A DNA stretch of 64,000 nt, taken from NCBI RefSeq assembly GCF_025244685.1, contig NZ_CP104202.1, positions 1,430,359 through 1,494,358 on the forward strand, read 5' to 3'. This document shows, in pieces, positions 29,008 through 39,581 of this stretch (its first letter is position 1; the number at the start of each line of letters is the position of its first letter). Made by a program: the position numbers and the translations under genes. The DNA comes from Chlorobaculum sp. MV4-Y (GTDB lineage Bacteria > Bacteroidota > Chlorobiia > Chlorobiales > Chlorobiaceae). The notes beneath the pieces are model-generated. The model made no database searches. It was not told the DNA's origin and saw nothing but the letters and a program-made list of their open reading frames with translations.

Positions 29008-29604
29008 ATGAAAGAGAAAAAACAGATGCTCTCAGCTCAGGAACAGCTCAAACAACAGGAGTTTCAAGAGGAGGCTGTCGCGCATATCAATTCACTCTAC
29101 AACTATGCGCTGCATCTCACGATGAACCCTGACGACGCCCATGATCTGGTGCAGGAGACATACCTGAAGGCATATAAATTTTTCAATTCCTTCGAGCGGG
29201 GAACAAACTGCAAGGCGTGGCTGTTCAAAATTCTCAAAAACAATTACATTAACAAATTTCGTAAAAACGCAAGGGAACCCGGCAAAGTTGATTACGACCT
29301 GATCAAGGATTTTTACCATACGATCAAGGACGTGCAGAGCGACACAACCGAAGCCGAGTCGGATTTTTTCCATTCCCTGTTGCACGAAGAGGTTTACCAG
29401 GCATTACAGTCGCTTCCAGAAGAGTTCAGGGAGGTCATACAGTTGTGCGATATTGAAGGATTTACTTACGAGGAGATCGCGAATATGGTTGAAAGCCCGA
29501 TCGGAACGGTTCGATCACGTTTGTACAGAGGCAGAAAACTGTTGCGTGCCAAACTTGAAGATTACGCCAAAAAGCACGGGTACGACACCGAATCTGGTGA
29601 TTAA
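29008..29604 (+). CDS. ECF (sigma-70 family) RNA polymerase sigma factor
   Basis: A 198-residue extracytoplasmic-function sigma factor. Region 2 is [37 protein letters not shown] with [15 protein letters not shown], and region 4 is [44 protein letters not shown]. The start at 29008 is chosen for the family length; an alternative ATG at 29026 is possible. It is followed 35 bp later by a zinc-type anti-sigma gene, which together resemble the SigR-RsrA or RpoE-ChrR redox and oxidative-stress pairs. The upstream gap to crtH holds divergent promoters that I could not assign. Confidence 0.9.
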   Translation: MKEKKQMLSAQEQLKQQEFQEEAVAHINSLYNYALHLTMNPDDAHDLVQETYLKAYKFFNSFERGTNCKAWLFKILKNNYINKFRKNAREPGKVDYDLIKDFYHTIKDVQSDTTEAESDFFHSLLHEEVYQALQSLPEEFREVIQLCDIEGFTYEEIANMVESPIGTVRSRLYRGRKLLRAKLEDYAKKHGYDTESGD

Positions 29605-29639
29605 TCCCTTTACTTCAAATAATTTATCAGTTGACAGCC

Positions 29640-29867
29640 ATGAATTGTAACAAAGCAATGGTGCTCATGAGCGCAGCTATTGACGGGGAGCTCACCCCGA
29701 AAGAAGAGGAAGAGCTTGCCCAACACCTTGCTGATTGTCCTGAATGCCGGGCCGAGTTTCAGGATGCAAAAAAAACCAAAATCATTATCAAAGAACGCAT
29801 CGTTCGAGTCAAGGCGCCGTCAACCCTCGTCGAGTCGATTACAAGGCTGACCACCATTACTTCCTGA
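29640..29867 (+). CDS. zinc-finger anti-sigma factor (ZAS, zf-HC2)
   Basis: A 75-residue protein beginning MNCNKAMVLMSAAIDGELTPKEEEELAQHLADCPECRAEF. The H-x3-C-x2-C motif (HLADCPEC) with a near-N-terminal cysteine is the zinc-binding anti-sigma signature. In that family, oxidation of the cysteines releases the partner sigma factor. It lies 35 bp after the sigma gene, as expected for a partner. There is no membrane segment, so it acts in the cytosol. Confidence 0.85.
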   Translation: MNCNKAMVLMSAAIDGELTPKEEEELAQHLADCPECRAEFQDAKKTKIIIKERIVRVKAPSTLVESITRLTTITS

Positions 29868-30032
29868 AGTACCCTCCCCATAAATACAGTATTTTCCTCG
29901 CAATCACCCATTCATGCAATGAATGGAGAGGTTGTTTTTTGGTTTGATTAATGTGATTTAATAACTATATATATTAATACTTTTTCATTCGTACCATTGA
30001 ATGACGCAAAGAGGCATTAACAGGATTATCAC

Positions 30033-30422
30033 ATGAGCAAATCGATTACAATTACAGAAGAAGAGGTAAAAAAATGGCAATTCAATATGCCGGACGAGAT
30101 GCTCGATGCTGTATCAAACCGGTTCAAACTGCTCTCCGAGCCGATGCGGCTTAAAATTTTGCGAACTCTCTGCGACCGGGAACACACGGTTCAGGAGATC
30201 GTCAAGGAGGTCGGAGCGAGCCAGGCCAACATCTCCAAGCATCTGGCGCTCATGCACGACAACGGCGTCGTCAACCGTCGCAAAGAGGGACTCAAGTGCT
30301 ACTACCGGATTTCGGACGACAGCATCGTCTACGCCTGCTTCCTCATCTCGAAAAGCGTGGTTGAAAACCTTCAGGACCGTTTGAGCTGGATTCAGAAAGT
30401 GAACACCAACCTGACAACCTGA
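30033..30422 (+). CDS. ArsR/SmtB-family transcriptional regulator
   Basis: A 129-residue winged-helix repressor-type protein. The ArsR fold is clear: [65 protein letters not shown] metal-binding ELCVCDL motif is absent; the recognition region has [13 protein letters not shown] instead, so an arsenic or zinc ligand is not predicted. Similar proteins in Chlorobi respond to unknown signals. It sits between the sigma factor pair and hsp20, with a 165-bp AT-rich leader. Target unknown. Confidence 0.88.
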   Translation: MSKSITITEEEVKKWQFNMPDEMLDAVSNRFKLLSEPMRLKILRTLCDREHTVQEIVKEVGASQANISKHLALMHDNGVVNRRKEGLKCYYRISDDSIVYACFLISKSVVENLQDRLSWIQKVNTNLTT

Positions 30423-30789
30423 ACAGTTTTGCGCAGATAGAACAGATACCAGGGCGATATTCAGTATTGCCCTGTCTTTGTTTCCGCCGCTCGCCTGACC
30501 CTATCTACCAGATAATAACTCCGCCTGACAGACCCGGCATGTGCTCATAACCAAGCTTCTCCCATTTACTCTGCACTGTTTTCCTTACCTGTGCTCTCCT
30601 CCTGAAAGTCTGACAAAATGACCATCCTCATGTCAGAACGCCGATAAATACACGCATATCTGTCAGACAAAAACAGAGGAAAAGTCGAAAAAACGCCTTG
30701 GCACGTCTTTTGATGTTTTAATAACAGAGGTGATCAAGGATCGCCAAACCAAAATGATTTAAAACAAACAAAGCATAAAGGAGATCATC
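30423..30789 (+). promoter_or_regulatory. hsp20 upstream control region with TGTC/GACA dyads
   Basis: A 367-bp gap without genes. It contains GTCTGACA (30608-30615) and TGTCAGAA (30631-30638) in inverted orientation, a perfect TGTC-A-GACA dyad at 30661-30669, and TGACAGAC near 30527. Dyads of this TGTC-N-GACA form are the usual binding sites of sigma-54 enhancer-binding proteins, and a sigma-54-like promoter follows at 30698. The match to a known activator is inferred. Confidence 0.5.
30698..30713 (+). promoter_or_regulatory. sigma-54-like promoter upstream of hsp20
   Basis: TTGGCACG-TCTT-TTGA. The -24 GG (30700-30701) and the position of the -12 element (30712-30713) are exactly 10 bases apart, as in the TGGCACG-N4-TTGC consensus. 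One mismatch: the -12 dinucleotide is GA rather than GC. The start of hsp20 translation is 77 bp downstream. Confidence 0.5.
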
Positions 30790-31188
30790 ATGTTAATGAA
30801 AATAGCGAAAGACCCGATGAGGCTGTTCGACGATATCTGGAGTGGCAGCCAGATGCCTGTAGCCCCGTCATTCAAAGTGGATATTTCTGAAGACGAGCAT
30901 GCCTACCATCTCGACGCCGAGCTTCCGGGCATTGCAAAGGAACAGATCGCACTGAACATCGAGGATGACGTACTCATTATCAAGGCCGAGCGCACGCACA
31001 AAGAGGAGGAGAAAAAGAAGGATTACCACAGGGTCGAAAGAACCTACGGTTCATTCTCCCGCAGCTTCAATATCGGCGAGATCATCGACCAGGAGCACAT
31101 CAGCGCAACTTACGACAATGGCGTACTGCACGTCACACTGCCGAAGACCCAGCCGGTCAAGAAAACCAAGGAAATTTCAATCAACTAA
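30790..31188 (+). CDS. small heat shock protein (Hsp20/alpha-crystallin)
   Basis: A 132-residue holdase that keeps unfolding proteins soluble. The alpha-crystallin domain runs from about 27 to 120: [26 protein letters not shown], then [32 protein letters not shown], ending with the [14 protein letters not shown] signature GVLxxxxPK. A strong ribosome-binding site (AAAGGAGATCATC) precedes the ATG. The next gene is dnaK, 81 bp on, separated by a hairpin. Confidence 0.93.
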   Translation: MLMKIAKDPMRLFDDIWSGSQMPVAPSFKVDISEDEHAYHLDAELPGIAKEQIALNIEDDVLIIKAERTHKEEEKKKDYHRVERTYGSFSRSFNIGEIIDQEHISATYDNGVLHVTLPKTQPVKKTKEISIN

Positions 31189-33165
<1,977 letters not shown>

Positions 33166-33188
33166 AAGCTGTCGGACCAGCCACAATC

Positions 33189-33222
33189 AAAAAGCCCCGT
33201 GTCAGTAAAAACGGGGCTTTTT
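33189..33222 (+). terminator. rho-independent terminator of dnaK
   Basis: AAAAAGCCCCGT pairs with ACGGGGCTTTTT around a 10-base loop, with a T tail. It lies 23 bp beyond the stop codon. Confidence 0.85.
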
Positions 33223-33257
33223 GCGTTTATGACGATGAAGCGGATTTGACACTCACC

Positions 33258-33293
33258 TGTCATTGCGAAGAGCACAGCGACTTGGCAATCCAG
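33258..33293. repeat. dispersed spacer sequence (CATTGCGAAGAG... type)
   Basis: TGTCATTGCGAAGAGCACAG followed by CGACTTGGCAATCCAG. This resembles the short imperfect-palindromic spacer sequences found between genes in many bacteria. It lies just beyond the stop codon of the minus-strand cysteine-rich gene. Confidence 0.35.
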
Positions 33294-33294
33294 T

Positions 33295-33744
33295 TCACCC
33301 CTCAGCGCACAGCATCTCCTCCAGAATGTCCGAGGCTGTAGCGACAGCATCAACACATACTGTCTCGAACAGCTTCAGCTCGCGCGCTTTTTGCAGGTTT
33401 TCCGGTTCGCCAATGCAGAGGCCGAGAATCGATTCGCATTGGCATGAACCCATGCGCCTCTCGAACTCCGCCATAAACTGCCGCCCAAGCTCGTAAGTTT
33501 TCGATTTGTTCGCCAGCTCCTCAATACCACCCATGCCGTAGCGCATCGACAACACCATCAGCGCCCCTGTCACCGCACCGCACATCCCTCCACCCGATCC
33601 AACGCATCCGCCCCCAAACACCGTCGCCAACCGCAACGCGCTCGCTTCGTCAAGCACCTCCGCCTGACGAAAAGCAGCAAACACCGCCTGGCTGCAATTG
33701 CAACGGTTGCTGAACAGCTCAATCGCTTTTTCTTTTCTGTGCAT
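33295..33744 (-). CDS. C_GCAxxG_C_C family redox-active protein
   Basis: A 149-residue protein of the C_GCAxxG_C_C family, which is named for its cysteine motif and has no settled function. Visible parts are CNCSQAVFAAF, then FGGGCVGSGGGMCGAVTGALM, and later CQCESILGLCIGE with further cysteines (FETVCVDAV). The many paired cysteines suggest metal or disulfide chemistry. There is no signal peptide, so it is cytosolic. It is transcribed toward dnaK and shares no obvious operon. Confidence 0.85.
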   Translation of the reverse strand: MHRKEKAIELFSNRCNCSQAVFAAFRQAEVLDEASALRLATVFGGGCVGSGGGMCGAVTGALMVLSMRYGMGGIEELANKSKTYELGRQFMAEFERRMGSCQCESILGLCIGEPENLQKARELKLFETVCVDAVATASDILEEMLCAEG

Positions 33745-33785
33745 GAGATTATGGTAAAGGGTTCTTGATAATCATCGAAAAACGC

Positions 33786-34169
33786 TCACTCGCCGCGTAA
33801 TGCTTTCTCGTTTTCCGCCAGTATTTGCTGGGCTTCGGGTAAATTTTTGTAACGCAAAAAGAAATAAATGCCAAAAGCGAAGGTATGATGCATGTTCAAT
33901 TCTCTTGATTCAAGATCCGTCAAAAGGTCAGGCGAGATCTCAATATACTCAACAAGTGAACATTGACACCTAAGTGTTTGAGTAGCATCCCTTAACGACA
34001 GCATTGCAAGGGCGAAAAGTGCGAAATATCTGAAAAAAGTCGGAAAATCATAACACACGACTTCCCGTAAAGGAGGTGAGCGCAGCCATGAAATCTTTTT
34101 TATTTGCAGACCTTTTGCTAACTTAACATAATTAAGGTTTACACCACCAAGAGGTGCCCAGTCAGCCAA
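33786..34169 (-). CDS. uncertain open frame
   Basis: 127 codons with a TTG start and no ribosome-binding site that I can see. The last 35 residues ([25 protein letters not shown]...) look protein-like, but the first half ([16 protein letters not shown]) overlaps, on the other strand, a strong ribosome-binding site and short frame. It may be a decayed or spurious gene. Kept with low confidence. Confidence 0.25.
   Translation of the reverse strand: MADWAPLGGVNLNYVKLAKGLQIKKISWLRSPPLREVVCYDFPTFFRYFALFALAMLSLRDATQTLRCQCSLVEYIEISPDLLTDLESRELNMHHTFAFGIYFFLRYKNLPEAQQILAENEKALRGE
34069..34126 (+). promoter_or_regulatory. strong Shine-Dalgarno with 12-codon frame (possible leader peptide)
   Basis: AAAGGAGGTGA (34069-34079) is a full-length complement to the 16S rRNA 3' end. 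ATG at 34088 opens [12 protein letters not shown] and a stop at 34124-34126. It lies 28 bp before the unknown gene at 34154. The spacing of about 11 bases from GGAGG is a little long. It could be a leader peptide, a decoy for ribosomes, or chance. Nothing here identifies an attenuator hairpin. Confidence 0.3.
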
Positions 34170-34618
34170 TCAAACCGAGCAGAACCATGCAACCTCAGCT
34201 CAGCCGCCCACAAACCGCCACCAACCAGGTTCGTAAAGCTGTTTCCGGCCCATGGTCAGGAAATGCGGTACACAAAGCCGAAAAGTATTTCATTACATCA
34301 GCAAAACGCGATCGCAACGACAGGCTTCAGATCGAGCTTGTTCCTGCTTCTGGTCGCCGCAAGCTGTCGCCAACACCGGAGATGATCCGTAGGCTCATCG
34401 ATGGCGAAATCGAGATTTACGTCCTCACCACCCAGCCTGACATCGCCATCGACATGAACAAGGAGGTCATCGACATGGAAAACCGCTATGTCATTGATTT
34501 TGACAAGCGCGGCGTCAAGTGGACGATGCGGGATATTCCTGTTTTCTACCGCGAAGGCAAGGGTCTGTGCGTGGAGCTTCATAACAAGATTTATACCCTC
34601 GACCAGTTCTTCAAATAA
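34154..34618 (+). CDS. unknown protein, 154 aa
   Basis: Not recognised. The frame opens with GTG 34154; ATG 34187 ([14 protein letters not shown]) is a possible later start. It is a soluble basic-to-acidic protein with [52 protein letters not shown] and a C-terminal [27 protein letters not shown]. The intact frame, GC-rich third positions and a strong terminator after it support a real gene. It may be restricted to green sulfur bacteria, but I cannot check that. Confidence 0.65.
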   Translation: MPSQPIKPSRTMQPQLSRPQTATNQVRKAVSGPWSGNAVHKAEKYFITSAKRDRNDRLQIELVPASGRRKLSPTPEMIRRLIDGEIEIYVLTTQPDIAIDMNKEVIDMENRYVIDFDKRGVKWTMRDIPVFYREGKGLCVELHNKIYTLDQFFK

Positions 34619-34657
34619 ACAGGCTTGTTTCAGCACCTCTCTCAAGCAAATCTGTTC

Positions 34658-34692
34658 AAAAAGAGCCATGCTCCAGCGTGGCTCTTTTTTTT
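34658..34692 (+). terminator. terminator of the unknown gene
   Basis: AAGAGCCA pairs with TGGCTCTT around a 10-base loop, with T8 following. Confidence 0.85.
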
Positions 34693-34697
34693 GCCCA

Positions 34698-34726
34698 TAA
34701 AAAAGCCCGGTGATGTCCGGGCTTTT
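34698..34726 (-). terminator. terminator of the tol-pal cluster
   Basis: On the minus strand AAAAGCCCGG-ACATCA-CCGGGCTTTTTT, 15 bp after the cpoB stop. It ends the cluster that runs from tolQ to cpoB. Confidence 0.85.
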
Positions 34727-34740
34727 CAGAGTGTTTTAGA

Positions 34741-35580
34741 TTACTTCTTATCGAGATTCTTTTGGGCGAGTTTCGCCTCGGGAGATTGCGGGTAAAGATT
34801 GACTACATCCTTGTAACGCGCTCTTGCGTTGGCCTCATCTCCGATTTTCGCGAATGAAAGTCCCTGCTTGTACAGCGCAGCGGGCCGTTTGGGACTCTTG
34901 GTATATCTGGCAATGACGGTCTGATATTCAAGAATAGCCTTCTCGTACCACTTTTCGTTGTAATAAGTCTCGGCCAGGAAAAATTGGGCATCGGCAACTT
35001 TCGGCGATTTGGGATTGCCGGTCATAAAGGCATTGAAACTCTCGCGAGCGCCAGCGTAATCTTCTCTTTTCATCTTGATCAACCCTTCGCTGAGTAATGC
35101 CTCGCCAGTTGCGGGTGCCAGAGCCCCCTGCGTTGCAGCCGAAGGCTCTTCTTTTTTGGACTGAGCAGATGTACTCCCTGAAGAATTGCTTGACGTTGAA
35201 GATGACTGTGGCGGCGGCACAACCTTCGGCAACGAAGACTTGTCTTTTCCGGTAGTCTCAATCCCAAGATATTGCTCTATCCTTGCAATCCGGTTTTCAA
35301 GATCGTCGGCCTTTCTGACCAGCAAGGAATCCTCCATATCGAGCCTTTTCTTAGAAGCCCGATAATCGTATTGCAATTCATCGATCTTTCCATTAAGAGA
35401 AGCGACCTCTTCACGGTATTGGGTTATTTCGGAATAGGAACCCGCCGACTGCTGTTTTATAACCGTCGACTCTTGCTTGAGCTGTGAAACCTCCCCCTGA
35501 ACATAGCTCAGATCTTTCTGTGACGCACATGCAGAAAGAAGAATCGAAGGAATCAACAAAAGACGTCTGGTTTTCATCAT
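34741..35580 (-). CDS. tol-pal system protein CpoB/YbgF (lipoprotein form)
   Basis: A 279-residue envelope protein linking Tol-Pal with peptidoglycan synthesis in better-studied bacteria. A lipobox is visible (LLSAC, C18), unlike the E. coli protein, which is periplasmic. A coiled coil follows (about 25-115, KQESTVIKQQS to EDSLLVRKADDLENRIARIEQ), then a low-complexity linker rich in S, and three TPR-like repeats (ALLSEGLIKMKREDYAGARESF, AQFFLAETYYNEKWYEKAI, AALYKQGLSFAKIGDEANA). It is the last gene of the cluster and is followed by its terminator. Confidence 0.85.
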   Translation of the reverse strand: MMKTRRLLLIPSILLSACASQKDLSYVQGEVSQLKQESTVIKQQSAGSYSEITQYREEVASLNGKIDELQYDYRASKKRLDMEDSLLVRKADDLENRIARIEQYLGIETTGKDKSSLPKVVPPPQSSSTSSNSSGSTSAQSKKEEPSAATQGALAPATGEALLSEGLIKMKREDYAGARESFNAFMTGNPKSPKVADAQFFLAETYYNEKWYEKAILEYQTVIARYTKSPKRPAALYKQGLSFAKIGDEANARARYKDVVNLYPQSPEAKLAQKNLDKK

Positions 35581-35664
35581 GGATCGATATTTGGTTCATG
35601 AATAACAAAACCGGGGACTGGGCATAACCCGGCCTCCGGTATAGTGCTCATTCGATCGGAAGAT

Positions 35665-36171
35665 TTATTTCGTGACGAAATGGTCTCTTCTGTTCTTTGC
35701 CCAAGCCTCTTCGTTATGACCGGGGTCAAAAGGCTTTTCTTCACCGTAACTGACGGTGGAAAGACGACCGCCGTTTACTCCAAGATTAACCAGATAAGCT
35801 CGAGCCGCTTCAGCACGGCGCTCACCAAGCGCGATGTTGTACTCATCGGTCCCCCGCTCATCGCAATGTCCCTCAATGGTCACGGCAGAAGCAGGGTGTT
35901 TCTGCATCCAGGCGGCATTCTGATTGAGTTGTTCCTGTGCTTCGGAATTTAGTGCCGAGCTGTCGAAATCGAAGAAAATGTCGCCGATGATTGAACCGGC
36001 TCGGCCCCCTTGTCCAATGTCTTCCACACCCACTCCGGCTCCAGCTCCGCCTCCCATTCCCGATCCATAACCGGATCCGGAGGTTTCGTCTGTCGATACT
36101 GCACTTTTTGAAGAACAGCCTGCCAAAATGATCATGGCAGCACCGATAATTCCTGTTAACGTATGTCTCAT
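35665..36171 (-). CDS. pal: peptidoglycan-associated lipoprotein Pal (paralogue 1)
   Basis: A 168-residue outer-membrane lipoprotein whose OmpA domain holds the peptidoglycan. The lipobox is LAGC (C19), followed by a glycine-rich linker ([19 protein letters not shown]). The OmpA-like domain begins [15 protein letters not shown] and includes the ligand-binding [31 protein letters not shown]. The C-terminal [20 protein letters not shown] motif is typical of Pal. A second, closely related gene lies 76 bp upstream on the same strand. Confidence 0.93.
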   Translation of the reverse strand: MRHTLTGIIGAAMIILAGCSSKSAVSTDETSGSGYGSGMGGGAGAGVGVEDIGQGGRAGSIIGDIFFDFDSSALNSEAQEQLNQNAAWMQKHPASAVTIEGHCDERGTDEYNIALGERRAEAARAYLVNLGVNGGRLSTVSYGEEKPFDPGHNEEAWAKNRRDHFVTK

Positions 36172-36247
36172 GGGTATTCTCTCGTTGTGTTGATGTAATC
36201 AAAAAAGACTGGAGGGCTCTTATGCCCTCCATATCTTCATGGCAAAT

Positions 36248-36721
36248 TTACTTTTCTTCAAAATGCGCTCTTCTGTTCTTTGCCCATGCCGCCTCGTCGT
36301 GACCAGAATCAAACGGCTTTTCTTCGCCGTAGCTGACCGTGCTCATACGAGCCTGATCGGCACCAAAACTCATCATACCTTGCATTGCAGACTGAGCCCT
36401 ACGTTCGCCAAGTGCCATGTTGTACTCCGACGTGCCCCGCTCGTCGCAATGACCTTCAATAATGATGCTCTTGTCCTTGTTAGCGGCCATCCATTCAGCA
36501 TTGGTCTTGAGCTGCGCCTCGCCTGCCGGGTTAATCCTGGAACGATCGAAATCAAAGAAAATATCGCCTAACGGTTCAACTGCTGGCATGGGCGCGGGTG
36601 CCGGTGGTGGCGGAGGAGACGGTGGTACCGGTGTCGGTTTCGATGTGCAGCAGCATGCGCCAAGCAGCAGCAGTGCCGGAACATACAATGCCCTCTTGGT
36701 AATCTTTTTAATGTTTGTCAT
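36248..36721 (-). CDS. pal: peptidoglycan-associated lipoprotein Pal (paralogue 2)
   Basis: A 157-residue second Pal. The lipobox LLGAC (C23) is followed by further cysteines and a proline-rich linker ([16 protein letters not shown]) in place of the glycine linker of paralogue 1. The OmpA domain reads [48 protein letters not shown] and ends [20 protein letters not shown]. The domain is nearly identical in pattern to its neighbour, so a tandem duplication is likely. It lies between tolB and pal 1. Confidence 0.93.
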   Translation of the reverse strand: MTNIKKITKRALYVPALLLLGACCCTSKPTPVPPSPPPPPAPAPMPAVEPLGDIFFDFDRSRINPAGEAQLKTNAEWMAANKDKSIIIEGHCDERGTSEYNMALGERRAQSAMQGMMSFGADQARMSTVSYGEEKPFDSGHDEAAWAKNRRAHFEEK

Positions 36722-36759
36722 AAATGCCTCTCTTTATTAAAGGTTGACAAAATGAGCCT

Positions 36760-38064
36760 CTACTTGCTTACAGACCATGATGGCTGCTGCTGCTCACCTT
36801 GCATATTCAGCAAAGGCCGTTGATTCGAACCGTCAGCATTCATGACATAGAGTCTTCTTCTGCCATTCCGGGTCGATGAAAAAACAATCATACTTCCATC
36901 AGGAGACCACGACGGATGCTCGTTATTGCCTGAGCCACTGGTCAGCTGAAGTAGACCTGATCCATCGACATCTATCGAAAATATATTGATTTCACCACTC
37001 TTTTGCATTGAAGAATACAAGATTTTACCCCCATTTGGCGACCATGAGGGCTGGGTATTGTAGATGCCACTGTAGGTCAGTCGTCGAACCTGACCACCAT
37101 TCATATCCTGGATGAAAATCTGTGGGCCGCCTTGCCGGGTCGAAACAAAAGCCATTTTCGAGCCGTCTGGCGAAAAGGTCGGAGACACATCGATGCCACC
37201 ACCTTTGGTCAACCGGCGCTCAACCGTACCATCAGCCCTGATGAGGTAAAGGTCCTGATCGCCCTGATAGGAGAGTGTCGTAACAAGCGTATTCGTGCCT
37301 GGCCGCCACGCCGGACTGATGCACACCCCGTGCTTGTTGACCGAAACTTTGGCACCAGTGGCAAGATTCTTGATATAGAGATCAGGCTTACCGCTCGTAT
37401 AATCGGTCCATGCGATGTAATTACCATCTGGCGAAACAGCGGGCGTAAGAGAGATAGACCTCGAATTGGTGAGCTGCACAACATTCTCTCCGTCGAAATC
37501 ACACATGTAAACCTCTTTGTTCCCGGTGCGGTTGGAGACGAAAACAATTTTGGTACCAAAAACAGAGCGTTTGCCGGTAAGCAGCTCAACAAGATCGGCA
37601 CAGAAACGCAAGCCGATCGCCCGGAGCTGGGACTCTTCCCCGGTATAGGTACGAGCGAGCAGCGACTTGCCGGATGAATCATAAACATGCATTTCAAGAA
37701 CAGGTCGCCCCGACCTCTTTGTTACAGAACCGCCCGCGTAAATATCACCGCCAACAGAAACAATAGATGCCAGATTAAGTGTGCCATCCTTGGCATTCCT
37801 GATATTCAGAGGGGCCGGTAGCAGATTGAACAGACCGGTGAAATCGAGTCCCTTATTGATCGTGGCATCGAGGCTTCGGGCCCATTCCGCCTGCCCGCTT
37901 CCATCGGCAGATATTTTGTCAAGAACGATCGCAGTCCTGCTGGCACCCTCTTTACGTATAGCAATATATTCACCAACCTCTTCAGCTCTGAGCGTGAATG
38001 GCACAAAGAGCATACCGAACAGCATGATGCAGAGACAGGCGAATGAATTTCTGGTGCTTCTCAT
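36760..38064 (-). CDS. tolB: Tol-Pal system beta-propeller protein TolB
   Basis: A 434-residue periplasmic protein with an N-terminal signal peptide (MLFGMLFVPFTLRAEE) and a C-terminal six-bladed propeller. Repeats are clear: RSISLTPAVSPDGNYIAWTDY, GIDVSPTFSPDGSKMAFVS, IYNTQPSWSPNGGKILYSS and NEHPSWSPDGSMIVFSS. It binds Pal and links it to TolA. The gene is followed 38 bp later by pal 2. A 171-bp gap to tolA upstream holds nothing that I recognise. Confidence 0.94.
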   Translation of the reverse strand: MRSTRNSFACLCIMLFGMLFVPFTLRAEEVGEYIAIRKEGASRTAIVLDKISADGSGQAEWARSLDATINKGLDFTGLFNLLPAPLNIRNAKDGTLNLASIVSVGGDIYAGGSVTKRSGRPVLEMHVYDSSGKSLLARTYTGEESQLRAIGLRFCADLVELLTGKRSVFGTKIVFVSNRTGNKEVYMCDFDGENVVQLTNSRSISLTPAVSPDGNYIAWTDYTSGKPDLYIKNLATGAKVSVNKHGVCISPAWRPGTNTLVTTLSYQGDQDLYLIRADGTVERRLTKGGGIDVSPTFSPDGSKMAFVSTRQGGPQIFIQDMNGGQVRRLTYSGIYNTQPSWSPNGGKILYSSMQKSGEINIFSIDVDGSGLLQLTSGSGNNEHPSWSPDGSMIVFSSTRNGRRRLYVMNADGSNQRPLLNMQGEQQQPSWSVSK

Positions 38065-38235
38065 ATCAGTCGGAAATGAATTTATGTTTTTGTCACAAGC
38101 ACAAACAGTTCGAGCGGGACACGGTCACAGCCTTATCATGCAAACCGGTAAAAAACACCTCAAAACTGTCAGGGGAACAGCCTTTCTGAATATACAGCAA
38201 CTTTGCGATACAAGGCAACTTACCAACAGAGATGT

Positions 38236-39132
38236 TCAGCGCCCGACACCTTCCGGAGTGAAAACAAACCCTACCCAGATACCTTTGGCACCGTATTCCC
38301 TGGGAAGTGAGGGAAATGGCGTCGATTTGGCAAGCGCGTTCTTGACGGAATTGTTCAGGTATTCGCTCGATGATTTCCGGTCATAGCGGATCTCGTTGAC
38401 CGATCCGTCCGGCAGAATCAGCAGGGAAACGTAGACCTCCATGCCCGAAGTGCTCCGAACCATCTGGCTTGAAAAAGACCAGTTTTTCTGGATAATGTCA
38501 GCAATTCTGGCCTTGTAGGGATCGAACACTCCCCCGCCACCAGTGCCGTAACGTCCACCGCCGGCGCCTGAACCGGAACCGGAGCTGGCGGGACCACCCC
38601 CGCCGGACGCAACTTTTTTCTGAAGATTGGCCAACGTACTGCTGAGATTGCTCGGAGCCGCAGCTTTGCCTGTTTCCGTTTTCTGGCTGGACGATTTATT
38701 CTTCAGCCGTTCAAGAGCGGCCTGAAGATTCTTCCGTTCATCCACGACACTCTCCTTCTTCGGAGCCGGTTCGGGAGCCTTGACCGGGGTCTTTTCAGGA
38801 TTTTTTTTGACCACCAAAGGCTCGGGAATCTTTTTCACAGGTTGAGGAGGCGGTTCTGCCACCTTCTTTGCCGCCGCCGGTTCAGGAGTTTCCGCCTGCT
38901 TCTCGATGGCAGCTGGCGGTGTTTCGGGACTTTTCGGCCCACCAGCAGGACCGGGAAGTCCTGGCATCTGCACCAACGAAACATTGACGATCTTCATCGG
39001 TGGATGCATCCGGACGTAAAGCAGCTGAAGAACAACGACAGCAGCAACAACGGCCGCATGCGCTGCCGCGGCAATACCAAGCCAGACGTAAAACCGCCGC
39101 TGTTCCAGTTTCAGTTCAGTCCTGCGCTGCAT
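38236..39132 (-). CDS. tolA: TolA/TonB-family energy-transducing protein
   Basis: A 298-residue inner-membrane protein. One TM span near residues 15-38 (WLGIAAAAHAAVVAAVVVLQLLY) is followed by a long proline/lysine-rich periplasmic arm (PKSPETPPAAIEKQAETPEP, PQPVKKIPEPLVVKK). A glycine-rich stretch comes next, then a TonB-C domain (YKARIADIIQKNWSFSSQ, GMEVYVSLLILPDGSVNEIRYD). Its position between tolR and tolB makes TolA the better name, though the C-terminal domain is TonB-like. Energy would come from TolQR. Confidence 0.88.
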   Translation of the reverse strand: MQRRTELKLEQRRFYVWLGIAAAAHAAVVAAVVVLQLLYVRMHPPMKIVNVSLVQMPGLPGPAGGPKSPETPPAAIEKQAETPEPAAAKKVAEPPPQPVKKIPEPLVVKKNPEKTPVKAPEPAPKKESVVDERKNLQAALERLKNKSSSQKTETGKAAAPSNLSSTLANLQKKVASGGGGPASSGSGSGAGGGRYGTGGGGVFDPYKARIADIIQKNWSFSSQMVRSTSGMEVYVSLLILPDGSVNEIRYDRKSSSEYLNNSVKNALAKSTPFPSLPREYGAKGIWVGFVFTPEGVGR

Positions 39133-39147
39133 ACCTTGCCTGTCGAA

Positions 39148-39567
39148 TCAACGTTTCTGGCTATCAGTCACCGATGGTTCAGTGACCATGCCGACCTTTT
39201 CCACCCCGGCATCCCTGATCGATGCCATGACCGACATAACGAAACCGTACGGCAGTGTCTTGTCAGCCTTCAGATAGACCTCTTCAGCCTTCATTGATTC
39301 GAGAATTTTCGGCAGGCGCTCGGCGATCTGCGATTCGTCGAGCTGATAATCGTTGATCATGATTTTCCTCGACGCATCGATGCTCACCACAAGCCCTTTT
39401 GGATCGATATCCATCCGCTCATGCGTCGTCTGCGGAACATCCACTTTCATCCCGCTGGTCATCATGGGAGCAGTCACCATGAAGATAACGAGCAGCACAA
39501 GCATGACGTCAACGAAAGGCGTCACGTTGATCTCGCTCATGAGCCTGGTTTTCTGACCGGTCATCAT
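39148..39567 (-). CDS. tolR: TolR/ExbD-family biopolymer transport protein
   Basis: A 139-residue inner-membrane protein of the proton-driven motor. The start [28 protein letters not shown] has the conserved transmembrane aspartate D20, required for proton coupling. The C-terminal periplasmic part includes [18 protein letters not shown] and [17 protein letters not shown]. It lies 14 bp after tolQ and 15 bp before tolA. Start at 39567 fits the family length. Confidence 0.93.
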   Translation of the reverse strand: MMTGQKTRLMSEINVTPFVDVMLVLLVIFMVTAPMMTSGMKVDVPQTTHERMDIDPKGLVVSIDASRKIMINDYQLDESQIAERLPKILESMKAEEVYLKADKTLPYGFVMSVMASIRDAGVEKVGMVTEPSVTDSQKR

Positions 39568-39581
39568 CGCCGTACTCCCGC

